Part shown: positions 39,148 through 47,956 of the stretch, piece after piece
Numbering within the stretch: the stretch's first letter is position 1
Layout: every line of letters starts with the position of its first letter
Source of the DNA: Deltaproteobacteria bacterium
Lineage (GTDB): Bacteria; Myxococcota; Kuafuiibacteriia; Kuafuiibacteriales; Kuafuiibacteriaceae
Assembly (NCBI GenBank): GCA_016703535.1
Contig: JADJBV010000001.1
Coordinates: 3,276,001 to 3,340,000, forward strand
Length of the DNA: 64,000 nucleotides
Direction of reading: 5' to 3'
Translations under genes and position numbers: made by a program
Notes under the pieces: model-generated
Databases searched by the model: none
The model's input: the letters and a program-made list of their open reading frames with translations, nothing else
Told to the model about the DNA's origin: nothing

Positions 39148-39654
39148 CTACAGCTGAATGCCACCGCGTTTCCGGGGCTCGGCGCCGCGAACGGCCCAGA
39201 TGATCAGTAAAATGGCCAAGATGCCGGTAATGGCCAAGGTGGCCAAGGAGTAGGTCTCGAGCGACAGGTATTGACGCGCCAGGCCGTCGTCGAGGCCGAG
39301 ATCCTCGAGGGGGCGCCCCAACGCGAGACGCGCCCGCTCCAGGCGCGGCCACAACCACTGGCCTCCGATCAGGGACAACGCGGCGAAGCCCAAGGCGCTC
39401 AATACCCGCCCTCGAAGCGGGACCCCTAGCGAGGCCCACCCCAACAACAGGCTCAACATCACCACCGGGACGGCCACCCATGAAAAGCGGCTCATCAACG
39501 CCAACGCTCCGCCCAACAACGCGGCGGCACTTTGACTGGAGCCCACCAGCCCCACGACCTCGGGACGGATCGCGAACACCAGGGCCACCGCCCCGAGCCA
39601 CGCCGCCAGGCACAGGACGTGGGTGATGCGTGCGGTGTTCCCGAGCGCGCCCAT
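39148..39654 (-). CDS. Four-helix membrane protein (DUF4149/CopD-like)
   Basis: 168 residues, ATG. Four hydrophobic helices, with a conserved-type first helix ITHVLCLAAWLGAVALVFAIRPEV and a helix-4 segment SLATLAITGILAILLIIWAVRG. His at the start of helix 1 and the Trp-Leu-Gly pattern resemble DUF4149 and the copper-resistance CopD membrane domain. No function can be given. It lies 20 bp upstream of the outer-membrane gene, same strand, so probably co-transcribed. Confidence 0.6.
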   Translation of the reverse strand: MGALGNTARITHVLCLAAWLGAVALVFAIRPEVVGLVGSSQSAAALLGGALALMSRFSWVAVPVVMLSLLLGWASLGVPLRGRVLSALGFAALSLIGGQWLWPRLERARLALGRPLEDLGLDDGLARQYLSLETYSLATLAITGILAILLIIWAVRGAEPRKRGGIQL

Positions 39655-39690
39655 GGGAGGAATCTAACCCAGCCGAAGGCCGATGGCCGA

Positions 39691-41634
39691 TTATTGGGAC
39701 GGCGGGATGGTGGCCTGACCGTCGATTAGGGCCGAGCGGAGGAACTCGACGTAACGGCGGTTGGCGTCGCCGTTGTCGAAGATGGGGAAGTGGGTCTCTT
39801 CAGGGTATTGGATCAGCCCAGCCGTCACCGGTCCCCCTGCCCCCATGACGTTGTCGGTCGCCGGAGCCTCTTGGGCCGCCGGCCCCAACCACACCGCGGC
39901 CTCGGGCAAACGATGGACCGGGGCCACCACCGGGAAGTGGGCGGCGGTCGCGAAGGCCTCTTGGCCCCGGGCCGGCGAGGCGAAGTCCAGGAACCCCTCG
40001 ACCATCAGGTAGTCCCGGAGCAGACCCCCGGGGGGCGCCTCGTAGTGGGTGCGGGCGTAGGCGATGGGATCGGCGGGCTCGATGAAGGTCTGGATCAAGG
40101 TCAAGACCGGATGAAAGTCGTCGAGGACCTCACCCTCAGGAAACTGCAGCAAGGACGACAGGAGCGCCGAGAAGTCGACGATGTCCTTTCGCTCCTGGAG
40201 CGTGATGCTCAGGATGGCGCCGAGGCCCGAATACACCGCGGCCTTCATGGTGGTGTCGGCGGCCATGAACGGCGCCCCGACCAAGGAGCCTTGGCTGTGG
40301 CCCAAAAAGCCCATCCGGTTGACGTCGAAGTGGTGCGCTTGCCCGGCCACCTCGGCGGGCACCACCAGCTGATCGATCACCTGGGCCAAGACCGCCAGGT
40401 CGGCCGCGCCTTGTCGGACGTTGTCCCGGGCCGCGATCGGATTGAAGAGGTTGAAGAAGGTCAGGTTGGGATCGGAGCCGGTTGGATCCCGGGGGCCGTG
40501 CAAGGTCTGGTCGTAGCCGATGACCGCGATGCCCACGCGCCCCAATCGATCCGAGACCTCGTCATCATAGGTCGACTGGTAGCTGCCGCCGGTGCCGTGG
40601 GAGTAGAGCACCACCGGCCAACCATCGGCGGGCATCGTTTGGTCGGCCGGGATCGAGATCCCGATCCGAGTCGTCTCCTGGTGATCGACCATCACCTTGC
40701 CGTCGGCGTCCCTTCGAAAGGCGCCGCCATCCCCCAACGATCGAAAAGGGATCTGGCCACTCTGAAATCCCGGGAGCTCCAGCTCGGCCAGGTAACGATC
40801 GCTGAAGCGAGCCTGGCGTTGATATTTGGCGAAGTTGCGGGCATTGGGCACCGGCTGAGCCTTGGCGACCTCCACCAGGGCCCGCATTTCTTCGACCGGT
40901 TGTTGGGTGGTGAACACCGTCGCGCCGACGATCTCCTTCGGGGATCGGCCTTGTTCATCGAGGAGCTTGGCCAACGGTTGGAAGGCCTCACTGAGGCGGC
41001 TGGGCCCGGGGTCGGGGCAACCTTTGGCCAACAGGTTGCGCAGCCGCTGGGTGGTGACCACCGGCTCACCGCTTGGGGTGCGGACCTCTTCGTTGAGCAA
41101 CAAAGCGTAGCGGGTCCCGCCTCGCAGGGTGGCGCCGAAGGGTGGCAAAGCGATCAGGTGATGGGCCGGCAGGTACAAGGAGGCCTCGTCCCGATAGCGC
41201 AGGCGCAGCGGAAAACGGCGGCCCCGTTCCGGTGAAGAGGGGTCGACGTCGATCAACTCCACCGGAGCGCCCTCGCTCAAAGCGGCCGATGGATCGCTGG
41301 GGAAAGAGCCGGGATCGACCGGGCCGCTGAACGCCAGATAAAGCCCCGAGGTCACCGAAAAACCCCGGATCTCGGCCGAAAAGACGCCCAAATAGTCCTT
41401 CAGCGTCGAAGACTCGGTCGGGTTGGGGAAGTGGTCGAGGCGAATCAAGCCGCTGGGCTTCATCAGGCCGTCGGCAGGAAAGGGGTGGGACAAGAAGCCC
41501 TCGAGGGGCGCCTGGGGATCATCGAAGTGGACGTGCACCCCGGCCGGATCTTCGGAGAGACAGTCCCCCCCACACCCGATCGACCCGATGGCCGAAAGGC
41601 CAAAGACCCATACGCCGAGCGTTCGTCGAATCAC
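39691..41634 (-). CDS. Lipase/esterase-like alpha/beta-hydrolase lipoprotein
   Basis: 647 residues from GTG 41634. Lipobox IGSIGC (Cys about 21). The N-terminal ~300 residues form a beta-rich domain common to large bacterial 'virulence factor lipase'-type proteins. The hydrolase domain begins with GWPVVLYSHGTGGS (oxyanion) and has the nucleophile in MGFLGHSQGSLVG (Ser of GHSQG), with late His candidates in EETHFPIFD. Likely an envelope-anchored esterase or lipase; substrate unknown. Its GTG overlaps the stop of the FHA gene by 4 bp, so the two are translationally coupled. Confidence 0.82.
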   Translation of the reverse strand: MIRRTLGVWVFGLSAIGSIGCGGDCLSEDPAGVHVHFDDPQAPLEGFLSHPFPADGLMKPSGLIRLDHFPNPTESSTLKDYLGVFSAEIRGFSVTSGLYLAFSGPVDPGSFPSDPSAALSEGAPVELIDVDPSSPERGRRFPLRLRYRDEASLYLPAHHLIALPPFGATLRGGTRYALLLNEEVRTPSGEPVVTTQRLRNLLAKGCPDPGPSRLSEAFQPLAKLLDEQGRSPKEIVGATVFTTQQPVEEMRALVEVAKAQPVPNARNFAKYQRQARFSDRYLAELELPGFQSGQIPFRSLGDGGAFRRDADGKVMVDHQETTRIGISIPADQTMPADGWPVVLYSHGTGGSYQSTYDDEVSDRLGRVGIAVIGYDQTLHGPRDPTGSDPNLTFFNLFNPIAARDNVRQGAADLAVLAQVIDQLVVPAEVAGQAHHFDVNRMGFLGHSQGSLVGAPFMAADTTMKAAVYSGLGAILSITLQERKDIVDFSALLSSLLQFPEGEVLDDFHPVLTLIQTFIEPADPIAYARTHYEAPPGGLLRDYLMVEGFLDFASPARGQEAFATAAHFPVVAPVHRLPEAAVWLGPAAQEAPATDNVMGAGGPVTAGLIQYPEETHFPIFDNGDANRRYVEFLRSALIDGQATIPPSQ

Positions 41635-42083
41635 ACTTCACCCGCCTCGACGTGCACCACCAAACGGGTCTTGCCGACGTGGACGATGTCGCCGTCATGG
41701 AGGTCGGAGTCCATCACCTGCTGGCCATTCACGTAGGTGCCGTTGGTCGAGAGGAGATCAACGACGCTGGGGCCATCTGCATCCAGAAAAAACATCGCGT
41801 GGGTGCGGGAGATCTTTTCGTCGTCGAGCAGGATGTCGCTGCCGCGCTTGAAGGTCCCCATCCGCAACACCGAACCGTCGTCGTCCTCTTCTTTGGCGCG
41901 TTTTTTCAGGTGCTCTTCGACGACCCGAATGTCGTCGGGATCGAGCCGCTGATCGCCGCTGTTGGCGAAGGCGGTGGTCACGACCGGCACGCCCTCGCGA
42001 CAGACCGCTCGGTAGGCTTTGAGCTCCAACTCGTACCTTTCGCCGACGTGAGCGCCCTTATCGACCTCGATCACCACCTTCAT
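41631..42083 (-). CDS. FHA-domain protein
   Basis: 150 residues, ATG. The C-terminal half is a forkhead-associated phosphothreonine-binding domain: GTFKRGSDILLDDEKISRTHAMFF and DLLSTNGTYVNGQQVMDSDLHDGDIVHVG, with the Ser-Arg-x-His and Asn-Gly-Thr-x-Val-Asn-Gly signature intact. The N-terminal half (about 1-65) is unrecognised. It would bind Thr-phosphorylated partners of Ser/Thr kinases, which are abundant in Myxococcota. Overlaps both neighbours by 4 bp, so it is part of a tight operon. Confidence 0.93.
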   Translation of the reverse strand: MKVVIEVDKGAHVGERYELELKAYRAVCREGVPVVTTAFANSGDQRLDPDDIRVVEEHLKKRAKEEDDDGSVLRMGTFKRGSDILLDDEKISRTHAMFFLDADGPSVVDLLSTNGTYVNGQQVMDSDLHDGDIVHVGKTRLVVHVEAGEV

Positions 42084-42571
42084 GGAGTGCTCCCCCCCGT
42101 CGTGGCCGTCCGAGTCTCCGGTCCCCCTGGGGGCGGGACCTGGCCCGACGTCGTCTCCCGGAACTGGACCACCTTCCAGGCCCCATCCTTCTTCGCGACC
42201 ATCACCACCGCCTGCCGCGAGAGGACCTGGTGACCCTCCCGGATCTCGAGGGGGTAGGTGGCATGGAACATGTCATCACCGACCTGCCGACGTTCCGGCT
42301 GTTCATAGTAGACCCGGGCCTTGGCCTGGGCGATCTCGGTTCGCTGCCGCGCCGCGTCGACCAGGGCCAACTCCCGTTCCAGGCGCTCCAGGGCACCGCC
42401 CACGGCGTAGGTTTTGGCCCGCACGAAGTCGAACTCAATGTAGTAGGCGTCGACGAAGTGGTCGGCGACCACCGCTGGATCGGCCTCCGAACGGCAACCG
42501 AGGAGCACCAGGGGCAGGAGGTAGGCGAGCCCGCGATAGGATTGGGCTTTCGCGGCTGGCCTTGGGCTCAC
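42080..42571 (-). CDS. Small lipoprotein of unknown function
   Basis: About 163 residues from the GTG at 42571 (VSPRPAAKAQSYRG); a TTG at 42613 would overlap the divergent gene at 42601. Signal peptide LAYLLPLVLLGCRS has a clear lipobox (LLGC). The mature part is helical at first (VVADHFVDAYYIEFDFVRAKTYAVGGALERLERELALV) and then beta-stranded (RVYYEQPERRQVGDDMFHATYPLEIREGH), with VVMVAKKDGAWKVVQFRE near the end. It may be a small NTF2-like or DUF4878-like fold. First gene of the operon ending with the lipase-like gene. Confidence 0.7.
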   Translation of the reverse strand: MSPRPAAKAQSYRGLAYLLPLVLLGCRSEADPAVVADHFVDAYYIEFDFVRAKTYAVGGALERLERELALVDAARQRTEIAQAKARVYYEQPERRQVGDDMFHATYPLEIREGHQVLSRQAVVMVAKKDGAWKVVQFRETTSGQVPPPGGPETRTATTGGSTP

Positions 42572-42600
42572 GATATTGTGTGGTAGCCTTAAGGCCAGCG

Positions 42601-43146
42601 ATGAGCAAGCCACGGGATGCCGGCCTGGCCCAACCGATCCCCTCAGAGCCCTTGGAGGATCTGACCACCGGATCGCTGACCCGGGAGCTCTCCCGGGTGG
42701 AGGAAGCGAACCTCTCCTTCTACGAGGCCTTCAGCGCTCGGGACATCGAGCGGATGTCCCGGATCTGGTCCAAGTCGCCCCACGCCCGCTGCGTGCACCC
42801 GGGTTGGGAGTTGGTGGTCGGCTGGAACGACATCCGCCAGAGTTGGGTGGAGATCTTCCGGACCGTCAGTGAGATCGACTTTCAGCTGGAGGACGTCCAC
42901 GTGGAGGTCGCCGGCCGGACCGCGTGGGTCAACCTGATCGCCTACGTGCACATCACCACCGACGACGGCGAAGACTTCGACGCGGCGGTGGTCACGACCA
43001 ACATCTACGAACAACTCGAGGGCCAGTGGGTGCTGGTCCTGCACCACTCCTCCAACTTCGCCGACGACGACGGTGAAGACGAAGAAGAGGAAGAGGAGTT
43101 CGAGACCTCCGGTCAAAACACGCCGGGCAACAACGAAGCCAACTGA
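42601..43146 (+). CDS. SnoaL/NTF2-like domain protein
   Basis: 181 residues, ATG. Residues about 30-150 match the SnoaL-like/NTF2-like pattern (NLSFYEAFSARDIERMSRIWSKSP, CVHPGWELVVGWNDIRQSWVEIFR, WVLVLHHSSNF), as in DUF4440-type or calmodulin-kinase association domains. A strongly acidic C-terminal tail (twelve Asp/Glu in about 16 residues) follows. Cytoplasmic; could be a small-molecule-binding or enzyme-like subunit. Its start is only about 30 bp from the divergent lipoprotein gene. Confidence 0.85.
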   Translation: MSKPRDAGLAQPIPSEPLEDLTTGSLTRELSRVEEANLSFYEAFSARDIERMSRIWSKSPHARCVHPGWELVVGWNDIRQSWVEIFRTVSEIDFQLEDVHVEVAGRTAWVNLIAYVHITTDDGEDFDAAVVTTNIYEQLEGQWVLVLHHSSNFADDDGEDEEEEEEFETSGQNTPGNNEAN

Positions 43147-43149
43147 ACC

Positions 43150-43473
43150 TCAGACTATCGCGTAGACCTGATCACCCTCGACCTCGATCGGGATCGCCTC
43201 CAGGTATTCGCCGAGGCAGGGCCCCTCGAAACAACGCCCGCTGTTGGGTTGATATTTGGCGCCGTGGGTCAGGCACACCAGGCCCTCCTCCAGTCGCATC
43301 AGGCCTCCGTCGAGGGGGACCGGCAGGTGCCGACAGACGTTCCAGTAGGCCTTGGGCCCGACCGGCGCCTTCAAGAACAAGATGCTCCTTTTGGGTGGCG
43401 TGCCCTGGGGAAAAAACACCACCTTGACCCGGCCCTCGGCGAGTTCGCTCAGGCCTCCCAACAACACCCGCAC
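43150..43473 (-). CDS. Rieske [2Fe-2S] ferredoxin-like protein
   Basis: 107 residues from GTG. The Rieske cluster ligands are in NVCRHLPVPLDGG (Cys-x-His) and CLTHGAKYQPNSGRCFEGPC (Cys-x2-His). This is a stand-alone Rieske protein as used by dioxygenases or unknown redox partners. No oxygenase is encoded nearby. It converges with the NTF2-like gene with 3 bp between. Confidence 0.9.
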   Translation of the reverse strand: MRVLLGGLSELAEGRVKVVFFPQGTPPKRSILFLKAPVGPKAYWNVCRHLPVPLDGGLMRLEEGLVCLTHGAKYQPNSGRCFEGPCLGEYLEAIPIEVEGDQVYAIV

Positions 43474-43498
43474 CGGACCGACTCCCCCTAGCAGGCCG

Positions 43499-44338
43499 CT
43501 AGTTCAAAAAACGCGCCTTTTCGGTGAGGCCCGGCAACATCTTGGTGATCGCCTCGACGTCCCGGCCCCGCCCGGCGTGCTCGACGTAAGCCTCGAGATC
43601 CTTCTTGGCGACGTTGTTCATCCCCAACTCGGCGTAGAGCAGGCCCCGATCCCGGAGGTCCACCATCCGCGAAGGATCCACGACCAACAGACGATCGATG
43701 GTCTTCACCGCGCCGATGGCGTCGCGCTTCAGCATGTACGCATGTTTGAGGTTGGTCAGGACCCGGGCCACGATCGACCGTGAGGTGCTGGGGGCCAACA
43801 TCCAAGGCTCGAGCTGTTGCCGGCCGCCGGACAATCCTTTGAGTATACGGGCGCAGTCTTCGACCTCCAGCACCGCGCCCCGATCGAAGGGATCGAGCAA
43901 CACCCGCTGGCCCCGGTGTTCGTGCTGGACGATGAAGTGCCCCGGCAAGCCGACCCCATCGGCCCGGGCTCCGGCGCGACGGGCCACCTCGATGTAGATG
44001 ATCGACAGGGAGATGGGCACCCCCAAACGCCGATCGATGACGTCGTTGAGCAGGCTGTTGCGCGGGTCGTAGTAGTTGTCGCCGTTGCCTCGGAAGTGCT
44101 CCTCGTCGAAGAGCACGTGGCGCAGGGCCGACAAGAGGTCACCGTGTCCGGCGGCGCGGCGCAGGGCCCGCTCGGCGAGCCGGTCCAAGAGCCGCAGATA
44201 GTAGATGTCGTTGCAGGACGGGTATTCTTCCCGGGCGGCGACCAACAGGGCCTGCCCAATGGGGAGATCATCGCCATGGGTGGCGACGAGGTCGATGAGA
44301 GCGGCGAGGTGTCGGCTCAACTCCCCGGATTGAAGCAT
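43499..44338 (-). CDS. SirB1-type transglutaminase-like protein with TPR tail
   Basis: 279 residues from ATG 44338 (MLQSGELSRHLAAL). The N-terminal part matches the SirB1/transglutaminase-like_2 family: LLSALRHVLFDEEHFRGNGDNYYDPRNSLLNDVIDRRLGVPISLSIIYIEVARR (about 90-143) and GLPGHFIVQHE, with the family Asp/His residues but no catalytic Cys visible at that motif. The C-terminal ~80 residues form about two TPR-like units. The function is not established. It lies 25 bp upstream of the Rieske gene, same strand. Confidence 0.87.
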   Translation of the reverse strand: MLQSGELSRHLAALIDLVATHGDDLPIGQALLVAAREEYPSCNDIYYLRLLDRLAERALRRAAGHGDLLSALRHVLFDEEHFRGNGDNYYDPRNSLLNDVIDRRLGVPISLSIIYIEVARRAGARADGVGLPGHFIVQHEHRGQRVLLDPFDRGAVLEVEDCARILKGLSGGRQQLEPWMLAPSTSRSIVARVLTNLKHAYMLKRDAIGAVKTIDRLLVVDPSRMVDLRDRGLLYAELGMNNVAKKDLEAYVEHAGRGRDVEAITKMLPGLTEKARFLN

Positions 44339-44433
44339 GGGGTCGGTCTTGAGGTCGAGGGTGCCCCCGGGAAACCACGAGGTACGATGTCGGAAGGTCG
44401 CCCTCCTGGGCCGACTCCGGGTATACAGGGCGA

Positions 44434-45246
44434 ATGCGGGCGGTGGGACGGTTCGGACTTGGCCTCGGGATCGCGGCGCTCCTTTGGGCCTGCAGCGACG
44501 ACCCGCCCCCCGCCGGCGGCGGCGACACCGGCGTCGACGCGTCGGTGGATGGGGGGGTGGACGTCGATGCCGGGGCCGACGCCGGCTCCGACGCGGGGCC
44601 CGACGGCGGGATGGACACCGACGGGGCGGTGATCGACGACTGCAACCCCCTGCTCCAGTCCGGTTGCCCGGGCACCGAAAAGTGTGTGGTCGAGGCTCCG
44701 GCCAACGATCCCGGTGCCCGTTGTTTGCCCGGCGGCGCCAACGACAAGGCCCTCGATCAACCGTGCACCGGCGCCGACTGCCAAGCCGGCCTGGCCTGCA
44801 TCCGCACCACCACCAGCTCGACGATCGCGGTCTGCGTGAAGGTCTGTGATCGCACCAGCGGCGGCGGCTGTGAGGGCCTGCCCGGCGAGTGGGAGTGCCG
44901 CAGCCGGATCCGCAACTCCAACTGGGGCGCCTGCGTCGAGTTGCCGCCCGCCTGTGATCACCTGGCCCAAACGCCGTGTGCCCCGAGCCAAGCGTGTCAG
45001 CCGCTCCAGCGCTTCGACGGCAGCTTCGAGTTCCGTTGTCTGGAGGCGGGCCCCAAGGCCGACGGTGAACTCTGCGGCGGGGGCGGCCAGGCCGAACGTT
45101 GCCAACGCGGTCTGGTCTGTGTGCGCAACCCCCAAACCAACGAGAGCAACTGCCGAATCCTCTGCGACACCAACACCGACTGCCCCAATCAACGGCAGTG
45201 CAGCGGCAGCCTAAGCGCTCCGGCCGCGATGTTCTGCGGACCATGA
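44434..45246 (+). CDS. Cys-rich lipoprotein with Asp/Ala/Gly linker
   Basis: 270 residues, ATG. Signal peptide with lipobox ALLWAC, then a ~45-residue low-complexity linker of Asp, Ala, Gly and Val, typical of Myxococcota/Bradymonadia surface lipoproteins. The rest carries over 25 Cys in repeated short loops (for example CTGADCQAGLACIR, CRILCDTNTDCP), likely disulfide-linked and extracytoplasmic. No enzyme domain. Its stop overlaps the next gene's ATG (ATGA). Confidence 0.8.
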   Translation: MRAVGRFGLGLGIAALLWACSDDPPPAGGGDTGVDASVDGGVDVDAGADAGSDAGPDGGMDTDGAVIDDCNPLLQSGCPGTEKCVVEAPANDPGARCLPGGANDKALDQPCTGADCQAGLACIRTTTSSTIAVCVKVCDRTSGGGCEGLPGEWECRSRIRNSNWGACVELPPACDHLAQTPCAPSQACQPLQRFDGSFEFRCLEAGPKADGELCGGGGQAERCQRGLVCVRNPQTNESNCRILCDTNTDCPNQRQCSGSLSAPAAMFCGP

Positions 45247-46043
45247 ACCCTCAGCTGAGCCTTGGGGGCCCGGTCCGGCAAAGCCGGACCACCCCACTTC
45301 GTTCGCCCCGCTCACTGCGCGCCCTCGGCTTGCTGAGCCTGCTGCTCATCTCTTGCGGCAGCGATCCGGCGCCGATCGCCCAGCTGACCTTGGCCGAAAG
45401 TTACGACGTGGTGGGGGTGGCGCGGCTCTTCCCCGATGGCCTGACCTTCGCCGGCCACCGAAGCTTCGCCTTCAGCTTGGAGGGCGTCCGCTCCTCGGGT
45501 GGGCGGGCGGTGGCCGAGGGCCAGGCCGGCGCCGGGCCGGTGGCCCTGATGGGCACCTTCGACGCCGCCGAAGGTGAGCTGGTCCTCGGGCCCGCCGATG
45601 GCGTGTTGACCTCGACCCGCAGCGAACGGGTCGTGACCTTGGGAGGCCGGGCCGACGACGCGTTGCCCAAAGACGGGGTGGCCCAAGAGCTGGTGGGCTT
45701 CGTCAACTCCACCTTCGGCGGGGCGACCTCGGAGGGGCGCTTCGTCGCCACCGCCCGCTACCAAGGACGACCTGCCGAACCCGACCTCACCAAGATCACC
45801 TTGGAGGCCTCGGGCCTAGGCAAGTGGCGGCTGAAGGGCACCACCGGCTCGGTGCCGACCGCGGCGGGCCTCGAGCTCTTGCGGCACGAGATCGATCGGG
45901 GCCCACCGGTGCAAGTTGCCTTGCAAGCCCAAAACGACGGCAGCTTCGACCAGGAGATCGACGCCTTGTCCGGCGAGATCTTGGTGCTCTTGGCCCGTTC
46001 GGCGGGTCGGGCCTCGAAGCCGGTCCTGTTACTGGTGCCTTGA
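45243..46043 (+). CDS. Lipoprotein whose N-terminus is encoded by a dispersed repeat
   Basis: 266 residues from ATG 45243, chosen because it overlaps the previous stop (ATGA). The first ~30 residues (MNPQLSLGGPVRQSRTTPLR ...) are translated from repeat copy C (45265-45334), which supplies the basic n-region and the start of the hydrophobic stretch before the lipobox LLISC. The mature part is a beta-rich domain of unknown family with internal similarity (SLEGVRSSGGRAVAEGQAG). Convergent with the MacB-like gene. Confidence 0.75.
   Translation: MNPQLSLGGPVRQSRTTPLRSPRSLRALGLLSLLLISCGSDPAPIAQLTLAESYDVVGVARLFPDGLTFAGHRSFAFSLEGVRSSGGRAVAEGQAGAGPVALMGTFDAAEGELVLGPADGVLTSTRSERVVTLGGRADDALPKDGVAQELVGFVNSTFGGATSEGRFVATARYQGRPAEPDLTKITLEASGLGKWRLKGTTGSVPTAAGLELLRHEIDRGPPVQVALQAQNDGSFDQEIDALSGEILVLLARSAGRASKPVLLLVP
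45265..45334 (+). repeat. Dispersed structured repeat, copy C (within a coding region)
   Basis: Same layout as copies A and B. Its AAA-loop stem GGTCCGGC-AAA-GCCGGACC (45272-45290) is perfect, although three of the eight base pairs differ from copy A, that is, both partners changed together. It shares the end GCGCGCCCTCGGCTTGCT with the others. Confidence 0.75.
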
Positions 46044-46046
46044 GCG

Positions 46047-47255
46047 TCACTCGTAGCGGAGGGCCTCGACCGGATCGAGGTCGGCGGCTCGCATCGCCGG
46101 CACCACCCCAGCCGCGATGCCCACCGCCGCCGAAAATCCCAGGGCCATGACCACGTTCTCGAGCGACAGGCCCACCGGCAGATCCGGCTGAAAGTGGGCG
46201 ACGATCCGGATCACCACCGCCCCCAAAGCGACGCCGGCCAAGCCGCCCAACACCGACACCACCACCGCCTCCACCAAAAACTGGAGCAAGATGTCTCGCC
46301 AGCGGGCGCCCACCGCCCGGCGTACGCCGATCTCCCGGGTCCGCTCCTTCACCGAAACCAACATGATGTTCATGATCCCGATGCCGCCGACCAACAGCGA
46401 GATCGAGGCGATCGCCCCCAAGAAGAACTTCAGGGTGCCCATGATCCGGTTCACCATCTCCATCATGTCGTCCTGACTGTAGATGGTGAAGTCGATGGTC
46501 CCGCCGCGCCGATCGGCCAGGAGCTCACCGACCTCTTCGATCGCCGGCTCGACGGTGTTTTTGTCTTTGGCCCGGGCCAAGAGGTGAGTGATGGTCTCGA
46601 TGTCGAAGAGATCTTGGGCCGAGGTCGCGGGGATCAAGGCCAGGTCATCCATGTCGAAGCCGAAGGTCTTGCCCTTCTTTTGGGTCACGCCCACCACCCG
46701 ATAAGGCGTCGAGCCCAGGTAGACGGTGGCGCCGAGGGGGCTTTTGTCGTCGCCAAAAAGTTCACCGACGATGGTCTCGCCGATCACCACCACCCGGCGA
46801 CGACCGTCCAGGTCTTCGGGCTCGAGGAAACGCCCCCGGCCGATGGCCAGGTTGCGGAGCTCCAAATATCGAGGCCCGACCCCAAAAACCACCACGTTGC
46901 GCCGCAGGTCCCCCAGGCGCAGCTCGCTGGAGCCGAGCACCACCGGCGACACCCCGTCGAGGAGCAGGCCCCGCTTGTCCAAGGCCTCGTAGTCCCTCAG
47001 CGACAACTTGTTGCGGGAGTTGCCGCTGGAGGGCTGAAAGCCGCGGGTCTCCTGCCGGCCCGCGTGAACCTGGAGCAGGTTGGAGCCGACGCCGGCGAAG
47101 GTGTCGAGCACGTAGGTCTGGACCGCGTCGCCCAGGCCCACCAGCAAGATCACCGCAAACACGCCGATCAACACGCCCAAGGTGGTGAGGAAGGTCCGCA
47201 CCGGCGAGTTGCGGATCGAGTCGAAGGCGATCGAGAGGTGTTCGAAGAGGCTCAT
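46047..47255 (-). CDS. MacB-like ABC transporter permease (FtsX/MacB_PCD)
   Basis: 402 residues, ATG. One N-terminal membrane helix (TFLTTLGVLIGVFAVILLVGLG), a ~210-residue periplasmic MacB_PCD domain, and three C-terminal helices ending with the family motif PAMRAADLDPVEALRYE. IGIMNIMLVSVKERTREIGVRRAVGA before the last helices is diagnostic. With the ATPase at 47252 and the adaptor at 47953 it forms a tripartite-type efflux or lipoprotein/peptide export system. Overlaps the ATPase gene by 4 bp. Confidence 0.94.
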   Translation of the reverse strand: MSLFEHLSIAFDSIRNSPVRTFLTTLGVLIGVFAVILLVGLGDAVQTYVLDTFAGVGSNLLQVHAGRQETRGFQPSSGNSRNKLSLRDYEALDKRGLLLDGVSPVVLGSSELRLGDLRRNVVVFGVGPRYLELRNLAIGRGRFLEPEDLDGRRRVVVIGETIVGELFGDDKSPLGATVYLGSTPYRVVGVTQKKGKTFGFDMDDLALIPATSAQDLFDIETITHLLARAKDKNTVEPAIEEVGELLADRRGGTIDFTIYSQDDMMEMVNRIMGTLKFFLGAIASISLLVGGIGIMNIMLVSVKERTREIGVRRAVGARWRDILLQFLVEAVVVSVLGGLAGVALGAVVIRIVAHFQPDLPVGLSLENVVMALGFSAAVGIAAGVVPAMRAADLDPVEALRYE

Positions 47256-47956
47256 GAGCCTCCCTTCGGGGGCCCGTCTTCGACCACTCGACCATCGACC
47301 AAGGTCACCACCCGGCGGGTGCGGGCCGCCACCTGGGGATCGTGGGTCACCAACACCACGGTCACGCCCTCTTCCCGGTTGAGGCGCAAGAAGAGCTCGA
47401 TGATCTCTTTGCCCGTCGCTTGATCGAGGGCGCCGGTGGGTTCGTCGGCCAACAAAATTGCCGGTTCGGTGACCAAGGCCCGGGCGATCGCCACCCGCTG
47501 CTTTTGCCCGCCCGAAAGTTGCTCCGGGGTGTGGCCCAGCCGATCCCCCAGATCGACCCGCCGGAGGGCTCTTTCACTTTTGGCCCGGCGTTCGGCTCGG
47601 CTGTAACCCGCGTAACGGAGGGGCAAGGCCACGTTGTCCAGGGCCGATTGGCGCGGCAACAGGTTGAAGCTCTGGAAGACGAAGCCGATCTTTTGGTTGC
47701 GGACCTGGGCCAGCTGGTCGTCGCTGAGGCCCGACACCGCTTGGCCATCGATCTGGTAGCTGCCGCCGCTGGGGGTGTCCAAGGCGCCGATCACGTTCAT
47801 CAAGGTCGACTTGCCCGAACCCGAGGGGCCGATGATCGCCAGCAGCTCGCCCTTTTGCACCACCAGATCGACGCTGCGCAGGGCCTGGATCCGCTCGGCC
47901 CCGAGCTCGTAGACCCGGCTCACGCCGGACAGCGCGATCACCGGCGTTTCGCTCAT
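47252..47956 (-). CDS. MacB/LolD-type ABC transporter ATPase
   Basis: 234 residues from ATG 47956. Walker A IIGPSGSGKST, Q-loop FVFQSFNLLPRQ, signature LSGGQKQRVAIARAL, Walker B AILLADEPTGALD, H-loop VLVTHDP. It is the ATPase subunit for the permease encoded after it. In many bacteria ATPase and permease are fused in MacB; here they are separate, joined by a 4-bp overlap. Confidence 0.95.
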   Translation of the reverse strand: MSETPVIALSGVSRVYELGAERIQALRSVDLVVQKGELLAIIGPSGSGKSTLMNVIGALDTPSGGSYQIDGQAVSGLSDDQLAQVRNQKIGFVFQSFNLLPRQSALDNVALPLRYAGYSRAERRAKSERALRRVDLGDRLGHTPEQLSGGQKQRVAIARALVTEPAILLADEPTGALDQATGKEIIELFLRLNREEGVTVVLVTHDPQVAARTRRVVTLVDGRVVEDGPPKGGS

